Positions 50,901 to 62,900 of a stretch of DNA of 64,000 nt are shown here, piece after piece; position 1 is the stretch's first letter, and each line of letters opens with the position of its first letter. Origin of the DNA: Haberlea rhodopensis (taxonomy: Eukaryota; Streptophyta; Magnoliopsida; Lamiales; Gesneriaceae); the NCBI GenBank assembly GCA_907163345.1, contig CAJQUN010000004.1, positions 12,987,235 to 13,051,234 of the forward strand, in the 5' to 3' direction. A program made the position numbers and the translations under genes. The notes under the pieces were generated by a model. That model searched no databases, had not been told where the DNA came from, and worked only from the letters and a program-made list of their open reading frames with translations.

Positions 50901-53900
50901 CTTGATAGTTACAAAACCAAATTAATCTCAGCTTCTTCCAGGCCAACGCCTTACGGCCTAAGCCTCATCTCCTAAGCGAGGCTTAAGCGCCGCCTCATGC
51001 ACATGCGCCGCCTCGGGGGCACCGGAGGCGACAAATGGTGGCCTGGCTCCGCCTAGGGCTTAGGCGAGCCAGGCGAGGCTTTTTAATAACAATGGCTGAT
51101 ATTGTTGATACCTAAATCTTATTCTCAGGATGCCAAACAAGCTTGTTGGGTGAAAGCAATACATAAGGAACTTCAAACTCTATTGGAAAATAACACTTGG
51201 GATCTCGTTCCTTGTCCTGCGGGATAATCCGATTGGTTCTAAGTGGGTATGCTCGATAAACTTATGTTCCGATGGGAGCCTTGAGCGTTACAAAGCTCGA
51301 TTAGTGGCAGAGGGCAACCATCAAGAGTATTGGGTAGATTATGATGAAACATTTGCCCATGTCGCTAAAATGACTACTGTTCGGCTAATTCTTGCTATTG
51401 CAGCTTCTCAAAATTGGCCATTGCATAAGATGGATGTCAAAAATGTTTTCTTACCTGGCGATCTTAAGGAAGATATTTATATGACTCCTCCACCTGGGAT
51501 GTTTCTACACCCTAGCGATCTCTATATGGTTTGAACAAAGCTCCTCGTACTTGGCTTGACAAATTTCAGACCACGCTACTCCGTCTTTCCTTTGCCCAAA
51601 GTCAGTATGATTCTTCCATATTTTTCTGCAAGACTACTAATGACATTGTTATTCTTTTGGTGCATGTCGACGACATTGTTGTCACGGGCACCGACTCAAT
51701 CTTGATTTCTGAGTTACAGAAGCATCTTCAGAACTCTTTCCATATGAAGGATTTAGGTCCGTTGCAATATTTCTGGGTCTTGAGGTTTTATCCACACCTA
51801 CTAGCACTTTCTTGCATCAGCACAAGTACGTCCAAGATTTGATCACCTTGGCCGGTCTTCAACATGGCCGCAACGCTGATACTCCTTTAGAAGTCGATGT
51901 GAAATATCATGATGATGAGGGCGAGTTTCTCTCGGACCCATCCTTGTATCAACAATTAGTTGGAAGTCTTAACTATCTGGCCATTACTCGTCCCGATGTC
52001 TCTTTTGTTGTCCAACAAGTTAGTCAGTTCTTGCGGGCTCCCCGACAACATCATCTCATCGCGGTTCATCGCATTATTCGCTACTTGAAGGATACCTCTA
52101 CTCCTGGACTCTTCTTTCCCGTCAGTTCATCACTTGAACTCATTGCCTACAGTGATGCTGATTGGGCAGGATGTCCCAACAACCGTCGATCCGTTTCGGG
52201 TTGGTGTATGTTTCTTGGTTCTGCGTTGATCTCTCGGAAAAGTAAGAAACAAGACCGGGTGTCTAAGTCCTCCACGGAATCTGAATATCGGTCAATGTCC
52301 TCAGCATGTTCTGAAATTGTATGGCTACGACATTTATTGGCTGAACTCGGCTTGGTCCTGTTTCTCTTACGCCTCTTCATGTTGACAATATGAGTGCTGT
52401 TCGGATCACCCCTAATCTGGTATACCATGAGCATACCAAGCACATCGAGGTCGACTGTCACTACATCCGGGAGGCTTACGATGATAATGTTATTACTCTC
52501 CCTCACACCCCGTCAACTCTTCAGACTGCTGATATATTTACCAAAGCTCTCTCTCGCCAACGTCACGAGTTTCTTGTCAACAAATTGATGCTTTCTCATC
52601 TCCCAGCATCAATTTGAGGGGGGGGGTGGGGGGGGGGGGGGTGTTACAAGAAATGAATATATCTCATAAGGCAACTAGCAATATTATTGTATTAGATTGT
52701 GCCTCATATGGCAACGTGTATATAATATTGTACATATTCCATTGTAACAGATTCAGAGATAGGAAAGTAGAGGATTCTAAGGCTCATTGTATGCTATATA
52801 TACCAATAGCAATACAGAGGATGGAAAACATCCAACTTTCAGATCAAAATACATGTGTTTCTCTTTCATTTGACACTATCTAGAGTCCATAAGTAATAAA
52901 GCTGGAACATGAAACAAAGGGTGTGACTTGCTTCATAAATATTGTTAGGACTATTATGAAAACGTTAAAAGGCGGGATTACTTCACCTCTGAGTCTCGTG
53001 CACCCAGCAAGCTCCGATCATTTATGTTGGATGATCCAATTAAAGCACAGCGATCATCAACTATCATCACTTTACTATGAACATAAACCTGTGTGAGACA
53101 ACGATGACGTTTAAGACTAAGTTAACTAAAAAACAGGAATATGTTAAATTGTTCGACTCAAAACTCATTTGGTAATGAGACGAGAGGTGTTGCCTATGGT
53201 CATATGCTGTCAGTAACTCGTATTTTACAAATGGGGAAAAAGTTGTAACCAAGATCGAATCATTCTATCCTTCAGAAGCATCTTCCCAAAGGATAGGGGC
53301 ATTAGTTAAAAAGATTATGACTTTAGAGATTATAAAGCATAGTAGCCTGATGAGGTTAACAATTATAATCTGAATATTTTCTTTTAAAGAAGTTATTAAA
53401 GAAAAAGTCATAACATAATACTCAGCCATCTAATGAGAGACATATTGAAATGGTTATTCACCGAAAGCATAGGAATAGGTTAAAAATCCTCGCAAGCATT
53501 TACTGAAATTTCAGGACAGGCAAGGTACAACCTACATTAAAGTTTCAAATAAGTTTTCAGAACCTAAACCTGGCTCGTAACTACTGGACCACCATCAAAA
53601 AGTCTGCCATGAGTTCTTAAGCCAAAAAAACATATGAAATCTTGAGTGATGGCACCCAACTTTGAGCAAAGTTTTTGTAGTATTGAACCATGTCCTCTAC
53701 AAATAGTCCGATACTGCCAATGCATTATGGCTCTAACAGTAGCCGCACCACTGTCATCAACACCCCCCTGTTCACTGAAAAGTTTGAATGAAAGATGGAA
53801 ATGAACACGACCAAACTGGAACTCATATTAGAACAGGAGACAGACCTGAAACCCAGGCAACATTGGGATGACAATTATAACTCTGAAGCACTTTTTCTCT

Positions 53901-56900
53901 TTGTGTGCTCGCATTATTCGGTTATACAAAGATTCAAGCACACGGTTTTGTATAACTTCATCTTCTGACAGGCCCGATATGAAAAATTGATTCTGGAAGA
54001 TTGTCAGGAATAAGAAATAAGATAATAATATTTTTCTAAGTTCATTTCTAATTGAAAAAATGACAAAGGATGAAGGGGCCAAAGTTTTTCTAAAATATAG
54101 ACGAAAAATCAATCATGTAGGACAAAACAAGAAACAAACTACAGTACAAAAGAAGCAAAAAGAACCTAATTGCAGAAACATCTGTGGCTTAATACCAATT
54201 TATTTTCTCATCTGGAAGATATTTAAACTGTTAATGGTGGTTGCAACTAAAGCATTATTTTCATAGTCTTCAGTGTCCTTGTTATGACAATGCTTATGAA
54301 AGGTGAGTAATTCATTTTCTCTTCGTTTCAATCATCAGATTGTAGCCCTTATGTTGAGCATAATTATGAGTGTTACATTTCTATCTATCCACTAGGTAGC
54401 ATATTTCTACTGGGTCATAACTTGTATACTGCTATAGGAACATCTGAATACCCACTCCACAATTGTTCTTTTTGTATATAAACGTATAAGTAGGGTCTAT
54501 CTAGACCTCACCCCTCAAGTTTTAATAAATATAATATTCTATGAGTTTGTCTGCTAAATATTCTCAAAACTTATGGCACGAACGATGCTTTTTTTATATC
54601 TTTTTTCCATTATGAAATTTTCCACCATGATGACACATTCAACATGGCATTTCTAGAGCATTTGAGGTGATTGACAGACACAAGGTTTTCGGGAGTATAG
54701 AAATCCACGGCAGTTAACAATTTAAAAAGGTTAAAAAACAACAATTAATAGCTACAACATTTAGATGCTCTTGTCAAAATTGTGATAGATATAGCGCCAA
54801 ACACATCTACATATCAGGTTCTCATTCCTTAATTAATAAGTATTTTGTATTCAGCGACATGCCTAGAAAAGTCTGTCCAAATATGCCTTATACATACAAC
54901 AGTGCATGGTACTTCAGAGGCTGATGAAAGATGGATTTAATTTGATAAATGTAAAGAAACTGAATCTTAGGAGGCGGCATATTTGGAAGGACGTGAGATA
55001 TCTTTCAAGGCATGTGGGCATACTTTGTTGAGGAGATGATGAAAGTATATTCGAGTTGTAACAGAAAGATAAATCAAGCACTTGTGGAAACATAATTAAG
55101 ATACGAGTCAAACACATTTGAGGAAGGATAAAAGCGGTGAAGAATACCTAAGATGGACACATCCAAAAAAAAGAAGCAATCAGGAGGAAATATCAGGTCC
55201 TACCCTTGTATATCCTTGAGATTTTAAGTTCTGAATGATTTGACATCAGGGAGTTTGCCTTTCACTTAAAAGATCTTTAAATTCACATTGGTCAAATGAG
55301 GCAAGGACAAACATGAACAAACTGAAATTTCTGAGTCAATCAACGGCACTTGATGGAATACACAATGTGAAATTAATGGCAATCCCATGTACAGAAGACA
55401 TAATGGCATCATAATTCAAATCATTAAATGTTAATAAATGTGACCTCGATGTAAATGAAGCACTCTGCTTCCTCAATGAGAGCACAGTAAGCTCTATGAA
55501 TGCTGTCTTCAGTTTGACTAGTTCCAGCAGACCACTGGCTGACACTTCTGACAACCTATATCAATAATATGTATGAAAATGAACTGAATACAAATGATAA
55601 AAACAGGATAAATTGCAGAGATAAAAAATATTACAAATATACACTAGCACATAAGATTAGTCTATGAATGTATACCATGTCTAGCAAAGCCCACTATTTA
55701 AAAGATTAGTGGTCTATGACTCAATCAATGAGCAGCTAAGCTTAACTGGTCAAGCATGGGAGTAGCTCATGAAAATACTTTCCTCTTTCTATTTTGATAT
55801 CTAAAAAAGAATCTTAGTTTTCAAATATTTATCAGCAAATTTTCAAATAGAGTGAGTGGGTTTCAGAAGCTAACGAGCTGAAGTATCGTGTTCCGAATGA
55901 ACTATAACAGTGTTAGCTAAAAATAAAATCTGAAGATCGAAATGCTGGAGTCAGGTTTTATAAATTAAGATAATTTTTTGATCTGATTTGGTAGAAATCA
56001 AAAAGGGAGATGCTGGAATCATAATTGTTATTGATCAAGAATATAATAAACTCCTCGTACAATTCTATTGCGCTTTAAATGAGGTGATTGTCTTTGTCAA
56101 TTGTCATATTCAGTCCCATGGTATGTTCCGGTCACAATCATATTAGATACTCAGAGAGAAGAATTTCAGCCCCTTTGGAATTTGTTTATGCACGTAGAAC
56201 ATATGGTAGAACCATGTAACTTAGATTATATGTTTTTCACATTTCATTATCTTCTAAAGTTCAAAATTTACATGGTATCTAAAGCAAGAAGCTTTAATAC
56301 ACGTTTAGCTCGACTGTTACCTCTAATGCATATTTGTATTTTTTTAGAAAAAGAAATATTGTTTATCTACTACTCACGGTATGTGAGCATTCCGCACAAA
56401 GTCAAATATTATTCGTCTGGTGAGATCATGTACAATGCTATCATGATAGCAAATTGGTTCTCGGATAAAACATTGTAGAAACTTTCCTCAATATTTATTT
56501 TCTCCGAGTTGAACACTTAATTTAATATTTTTATGTTCAACAGGTGAGTGCCAGAAATAAGAGATCATATGTTTGAATTGGAAACATCACGATAAATATT
56601 TGATACTATTTCCTTCTGATCATATTCATCTCCTAGGGATTCTTTCACGAATATAAAAGGATGATTATTGCGTTTGAACTAGGAAAAAAGATAGACTGTG
56701 GGATAACGTCTTAACAGCCAGACCACATTAATCATGTATATAATTTACCTCTCTTCACTGTGTCTGTATGGTACTACTCAAATTACGAACAGATTATTAC
56801 GACTCCTTAAAAATTTATTACAGAAAAAAAAAAAAAAAAACCCAGGGTGATTAGTTAGTTTATATTATACTTTTATACAATATTTCAAAACAAAAAAAGA

Positions 56901-59900
56901 GGAACACATAAGAAAAACAATCACAAATGTGAGTCTACAGAGAGATCACAAAAGCACCTTTCATCATAAGTTCAAGAGAAGGAGAAGTCAAAGTGCTCTT
57001 AAAGACTTCAACTATCTTTAGCTAACCTGGCAGCGGCATGTACTACGAGGACCGATTTGTGCTACTTCATCGGCTGATATAACCTGGAATGCTTTCTCTT
57101 TTAGCTTCGACCAATCATCATTGACTTGCAAAACAGTTTCTAAGGCTGTCTCTGTTAACGTTCCACTATCAAAATTTCTATTACCATAAATATGAAAGAA
57201 ATTATTTCTCATGTCTTGGAAAGAAGTTGAACATTTGAATTCTCTTGAGAAAACGAACTACCTGTGAAATGAATATTTGGCTCAGTTTGATAACATCCAT
57301 TTGAACTGAAGCCATTTTCTACAACAGAAGCATCTGGCCCACTTGCTTCATGAGGCAACAAAAGTGGGATATCTTCTGGCGGTGATTTTGGTGAAAAGGA
57401 ACCCTTCTCACCGAGTTTCTCAAAATTCACTTCAGAGATCATCCTTTTAATGTCTACCTCACCGGTTCTTCCCATGTAATGTGGTAAAACCATGTGATAC
57501 TGAGGCATAAGTAGTGGTATTTTATGTTCATTCGGTGCTTTGCTTCTCTGGATCGAAGGTAGAAATATGTTGGACAACTAAGTTTTTTCCTAAAATCTAC
57601 AAATAGAAAGCCAACACATACCTTCGCATGGTTCCAACGCTGAACAAAGTGTCTAGCAATATCCCGGCAAGGTGGTCCCCATAGAGCGCAGTGAACATCA
57701 TGCCATGGCATACGAGGATATTTCTGTCGATCTATTTCATCTTTCATAGCATCCTCCCAAGAATTTGGTTCTGATTCCCTGTACATCTCAAGAAGGTAGA
57801 TAAATATATCAAACCTTATGGTACTTGTTCAGGATATAATCAATGTGCTATCTGATGATACATACCATCAGCATAATTTTCAATCATTTATCATTTTTTG
57901 TTCCTGTACTTCTATGAGATGTTGCCGTGATTATTAATTGATGATGTTCATAAACAAAACCATGGGAATTTGCTATTGTAAACAATAAACTTTTCATAAC
58001 AAAATGAACGCGTAGCTGTAATTTGTAATAAAATCCTTTTATGTATGGAAGTCCAAATGCAATTGTTCATGAAAGCAAAATAGAAGGAATAAATCGAGAG
58101 AGTCTGTGCTCTCTACTTCTTCTTTTTTTTATTAATTTATCAACTTAACTTGAATACAAAGAAAGGTCCTCTATATATAGAGGAGAAAAGAGTTCTACTA
58201 TCTTAGAATACTATAAAAGATAATCTTAATCTACAATTTAAATATAAGATAAGTAAATCTATAATCTAAGATCTACAAAACTCTTAGTATCCTTATCAAT
58301 ACTCCCCCTCAAGCTGGAGTGTATAAATTATGCATTCCAAGCTTGTCAATGAATTTCAACAGGCCTTTAGTAAGTATGTCTGCAGTCTGTTCTGATGTGG
58401 GAATGTAGACAATGCTGATTGTTCCTTCATCAATCTTTTCTTTGATGAAATGTCGATCTACCTCCACGTGTTTGGTTCGATCATGATGTACTGGATTGTG
58501 TGAGATGTCAATGGCAGCCTTGTTGTCACATAGTAGTTTTAGAGGTAGTATTATACTCAATTTCAGTTCTTCAAGCAACATTTTTAACCATAAGGCTTCA
58601 CAAACACCATGAGCCACTGATCTTAATTCAGCTTCGGCACTACTTCTTGCTACCACTTGTTGTTTCTTGCTTTTCCAAGTTACTAGGTTTCCCCATACAA
58701 AAGAACAATACCCTGATGTTGACCTTCTATCACTTATTGAGCCTGCCCAATCAGCATCCGTGAAAATTTCAACATCTCTTGTATCTGTTCTAGAAAGAAT
58801 AGGCCTTTGCCCGGAGACCCTTTTAAGTACATTAAAATCCGATAAATTGCAATCATGTGTTCCTCCAATGGGGCATGCATGAACTGGCTTACACAACTCA
58901 CTGGGAAAGCTATATCTGGTCTAGTGTGAGAAAGATAGATTAGTTTCCCCACTAGACGTTGATATCTTCCCTTATCAACGAGATTGCTGCTCATAGTTTC
59001 TCTTAGCTTTACATTAGAATCCATCGGAGTATCAACTGGTTTGCACCCAAGCATCCCTGTCTCCTTTAGAAGATCTATTACATACTTTCGTTGAGAGACA
59101 GAAATTCCAGATTTGTTCCTCGCCACTTCCATCCCAAGGAAATACCTCAATTTACCCAAATCCTTCATTTCAAATTCAGCTGCAAGCCTTCCTTTCAACC
59201 TTTCTATTTCTTCTTGATCATCACCTGTGAGTATGATATCATCCACATAGACAATTAATAGAGTTTTTTTTCCATTCTTATGTCTATAAAACAATGTATG
59301 ATCAGTATTGGCTTGATGATAGTCAAGTTTCATGACTGCTTTAGTAAATCTATCAAACCAAGCCCCTGGAGATTGTTTTAGCCCGTACAATGATTTCTTC
59401 AGTTTGCAGACCTTATCCCTCTTACATTCTTCATCAAACCCTGGAGGTAATGTCATGTATACTTCCTCTTCGAGATCTCCATTCAGAAAGGCATTTTTAC
59501 ATCCAATTGATATAGAGGCCAATCAAGATTTGCTGCTATTGATAATAGTACCCTTACTGTATTAATATTGGCAACCGGAGCAAAGGTTTCTTGGTAATCA
59601 ATGCCGTATGTTTGTGTATATCCCTTTGCTACTAACCTCGCTTTATATCGATCAATTTGTCCATCAGCCGTATACTTAACAGTGAAGACCCATTTGCAAC
59701 CCACTGGGGTCTTTTCCTTCGGTTTTTTTACAATCTCCCACGTGCCATTCATTTCAAGAGCTCTCATCTCTTCTAGGATAGCCTTCTTCCAGTTCGGGTC
59801 ACTCCAAGCCTCTTGTATTGTAATAGGGATCTTAGTATTTGAGAGATTAGTCACCAAGGCTTGGATAGAAGATGACAAGTGTCCATAAGACACAAATTTG

Positions 59901-62900
59901 CAAGAGAATGCTCTGTGCATGACCGAGTCCCTTTTCTCAATGCTATAGGGATGTCAAGATCTTCAAGGTTAGGTATATGAGATAAATCAGTATCAAGTTC
60001 AGTAGGTACCTCATTTGATGCGGAATTTGAGTCAGAAGATTGAGTGTCAAGTCCAATGGATGGTGTAGGTTCTGCTACCTTTTGGAGGGATCTTTGCGTG
60101 AGTAATGGAAAGGGAACGGCTGTAATAAATCTCCCCCTGCCGTGAGCTGCTCGAGAGGAGGAGACGGAGGGTCTGGGAAGTGAGGCTGTGAAGGCACGGC
60201 AGAGACTTCTCGTAGATAATCAAAAGGTTGTGGCTGAGTAGAAGCTGGGCAAGGTGAGGGAAAAAACTCCCCCTCAAGATGAGCCATCGTGTCTGGTTTA
60301 GGAAAGAAAGGAGCCGATTCAAAGAAAGTGACATCGCGAGAGATAAAGTATTTGTGCAGAGAGGGCGAGTAACAGCGATACCCTTTTTGGGTGGATGAGT
60401 AACCCAAAAATATGCATTTGTGTGACCGAGGATCTAGTTTACTACGATTTTGATCATGTATATGGACGAATGCAGTGCAACCAAACACCCAAAGATCGAG
60501 AGTTGAGAAAGACCGATATTCTGGGAACAAATGATGTAGACAATCAAGGGGGGACTTAAATTTAAGAACTCGGGAAGGCATCTGATTTATCAAATAGCAT
60601 GCAGTGAGGAGTGCATCTCCCCAAAAAATCTTGGGAACATTAGAGGTGAACATAAGAGAGCGTGCAACTTCAAGTAGATGTCTGTTTTTACGTTCGGAAA
60701 TACCGTTTTGTTGTGGTGTGTTAACACAAGAGCTGTGATGAATGATGCCATTGGTAGTCAAAAAATCAGATAAGATGGAGTTAAAAAATTATGTGCCATT
60801 ATCCGTACATAAAATTTTAATCGATGTATTAAATTGAGTTTTAACCATCGAATAAAAGTTTTGATATACAATTCCAGCCTCTGATTTTTCTTTTAAAAGG
60901 TATACCCAACAAACACGAGTATGATCGTCCGTAAAAGTAATGAACCACCTTTTATGAGAAGTTGTAGACAGACGGGAGGGGCCCCAAATATCACTATGAA
61001 TTAAATTAAAAGGCGCAGAAGATTTATAAGAGGATGGTGGTAAAAAAACTCTTGTATGTTTTGATAATTGACAAATCTCACATTGAAAAAGATCATTGTG
61101 TCTAAACATAGAAGGAAACCAACGTTTCAAATAAGCAAAATTCGGATGGCCTAATCTAAAATGGAGAAGCATAATCTGTTGCACGCGGGAAAGAGAAGGA
61201 GGAGATGTTGGAGTATGGACAGCATGGCTCACAAAGGAATCCTCCTGAAGGTAGTAGAGACCTGAAATCGCCTTAGCACTGCCAATCTTCTTCCTCGAAT
61301 TCCGGTCCTGAAAAACACAAGAGGATGGTGTGAAGTAGACAGTACAATCCAAATCTTTGGTCAACTTGTGGACTGACAACAAATTGCAAGCTAAAGATGG
61401 CACATATAACACATCAACGAGAATTAAATTAGGAGTTATGGATATATTGCCACGACCAACAACCGGGGCATAAGAACCATTTGCGATTTTTACTCGGTGA
61501 GTAGTCAACACTGGTAAAAATGTAGTAAACATATTCTTAGTTGAAGACATGTGATTGGACGCACCAGAGTCAATGATCCAATGATCACCTGGCTGATTGA
61601 GAGCACTAAGGGCAACGTGCACAGTACCTGTGGCGGCACCTAAGGAGGAATTCTGACTGCTGGCCGATAGTAATTTGAGAAGCTGATCAAGTTGGGCTTT
61701 CGATATTGAAGTATCGGAGGAGGAGGACTGTTCCGATGCAAGAGCAACCTGTGGAGCCTTCCTATCCTTTGGCTTAAACCTGTTTGGGACCCAATCGGTT
61801 GGCTTACCATGAATTTTCCAGCATGTATCGACAGTATGCCAAGGCCGCTTACAACGGTCACACCATGGTTTCCCATCCTTGGTGCGTGGAGTAGATGAAT
61901 CAGTCGGAGTGTGAGTAATAAGAGCAGATGTTTCAGGATTCTGTAAAGTAGGCGAAAGCATCACACGACGGCGATTCTCCTCCCGACGTATAATTGCAAA
62001 CACCTCATCAATTGTAGGCAGCGGAGTTAACCCCAAAATACGGCCACGAGCCTCATCCAAATCTCGACCGAGACCCGCCAAGAAATCATACACGCGATCT
62101 TTAGCAATCAGATTACGATAAAGAACAGCGTCAGCCGGGTCTTTCCAGTCGCAAACCATAAACAAATCAAGTTCCTGCCAAATCCGCTTGAGGGAATCAA
62201 AATAATCGGTCACTGTCTTGTCTCCTTGCTTTAAGTTGCGGGATTGGTTTCGCAATTCAAAGATTTGTGAGGAATCAGCAAGGTCAGAGTATGCCAGGGA
62301 GACAACATCCCATATTTCTTTGGCCGTGGAGTGAAAGAGATATGTGGAACTTATGCTATCAACCATGGAATTGAGAAGCCAAGCCATTACCATGGAATTG
62401 TGGACGTCCCAAGGAGCAAACAATGGATCAGTGGTTGGGGGTTGAGGAATAGACCCATCAAGGAAGCCGTATTTTCCTTTGCCACGAATTACCAATTGGA
62501 CGGATCTCGACCATTGAAGAAAGTTGCTGCCCGTCAATTTGTGGTTGGTAATTTGTAAAGAATAGGAGTCAACAGCGATTGAATTTGGAGGAATATGAGT
62601 GGGTTTATCGTCTGAAGAGGCCATGTGTGAGAAATATTAGAGATTTGTTGTGTCCGATGTTTAAGGGAGAAAAAAAACGTTGCTATGGTGCTGGAAACAA
62701 CAGTAGGGTTGACGAGATTCTGCGTGAAGAAAAAAACGTTAAAGGACGTCGCACTTGCTGCGAGAAACGATTATGAAGAAAAAATCGCGAAGTTACTGTA
62801 GCAAAGCCGCGAAATTACTGTAGCGCATACTGTAGCAAACCGCGAAGTACTGTAGCAGAATCGCGAAAATACTGTAGCAAAGCCGCGGAGTTACTGTAGA

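Larger units (their letters stand above)
45247..50906 (-). mobile_element. L1-type LINE, nearly full length
   Basis: Inserted in the hAT-like element with 17-bp duplications AGTTACAAAACCAAATT (45230-45246 and 50907-50923). On the minus strand the 5' end is at 50906. ORF1 starts at 49922, ORF2 follows at 48250, and the 3' end is an A tail (T run from 45247). The 5' UTR is itself interrupted by a reversed, truncated L1 copy (50087-50767). Its own length without that insert is about 4.96 kb. Confidence 0.92.
44698..51094. mobile_element. hAT-like non-autonomous DNA element
   Basis: Inserted in the Copia pol with perfect 8-bp duplications GCTGATAT (44690-44697 and 51095-51102). The terminal repeats are CATAGTTATTAAAGGCG on the left and, read inward from the right end, CATTGTTATTAAAAAGCC. 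Subterminal parts are GC-rich and repetitive (GGCGCTAGGCG, CGCCTAGG, GGCGAGGC). The element's own sequence is 44698-45229 plus 50924-51094, about 0.7 kb, with no transposase. The rest is the L1 insertion. The 8-bp duplication supports hAT. Confidence 0.82.
39198..52875 (+). mobile_element. Older Copia element hosting four further insertions
   Basis: LTRs at 39198-39443 and 52642-52875, flanked by CTATC duplications (39193-39197 and 52876-52880). It sits in the PLD intron, antisense to the gene. The LTRs differ by about 11 substitutions and three indels (by eye), so this copy is older than the other two Copia elements. Gag-pol is in pieces with many stops. It is interrupted in the leader by an RTE LINE (39503-41803) and between integrase and RT by a hAT-like element (44698-51094) that carries two L1 insertions. 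Without inserts it is about 5 kb. Confidence 0.92.

Noticed and set aside
56101..56478. 125-aa plus-strand frame inside a PLD intron
   Set aside because: Antisense to the gene, low complexity in AT-rich DNA, no recognised family.
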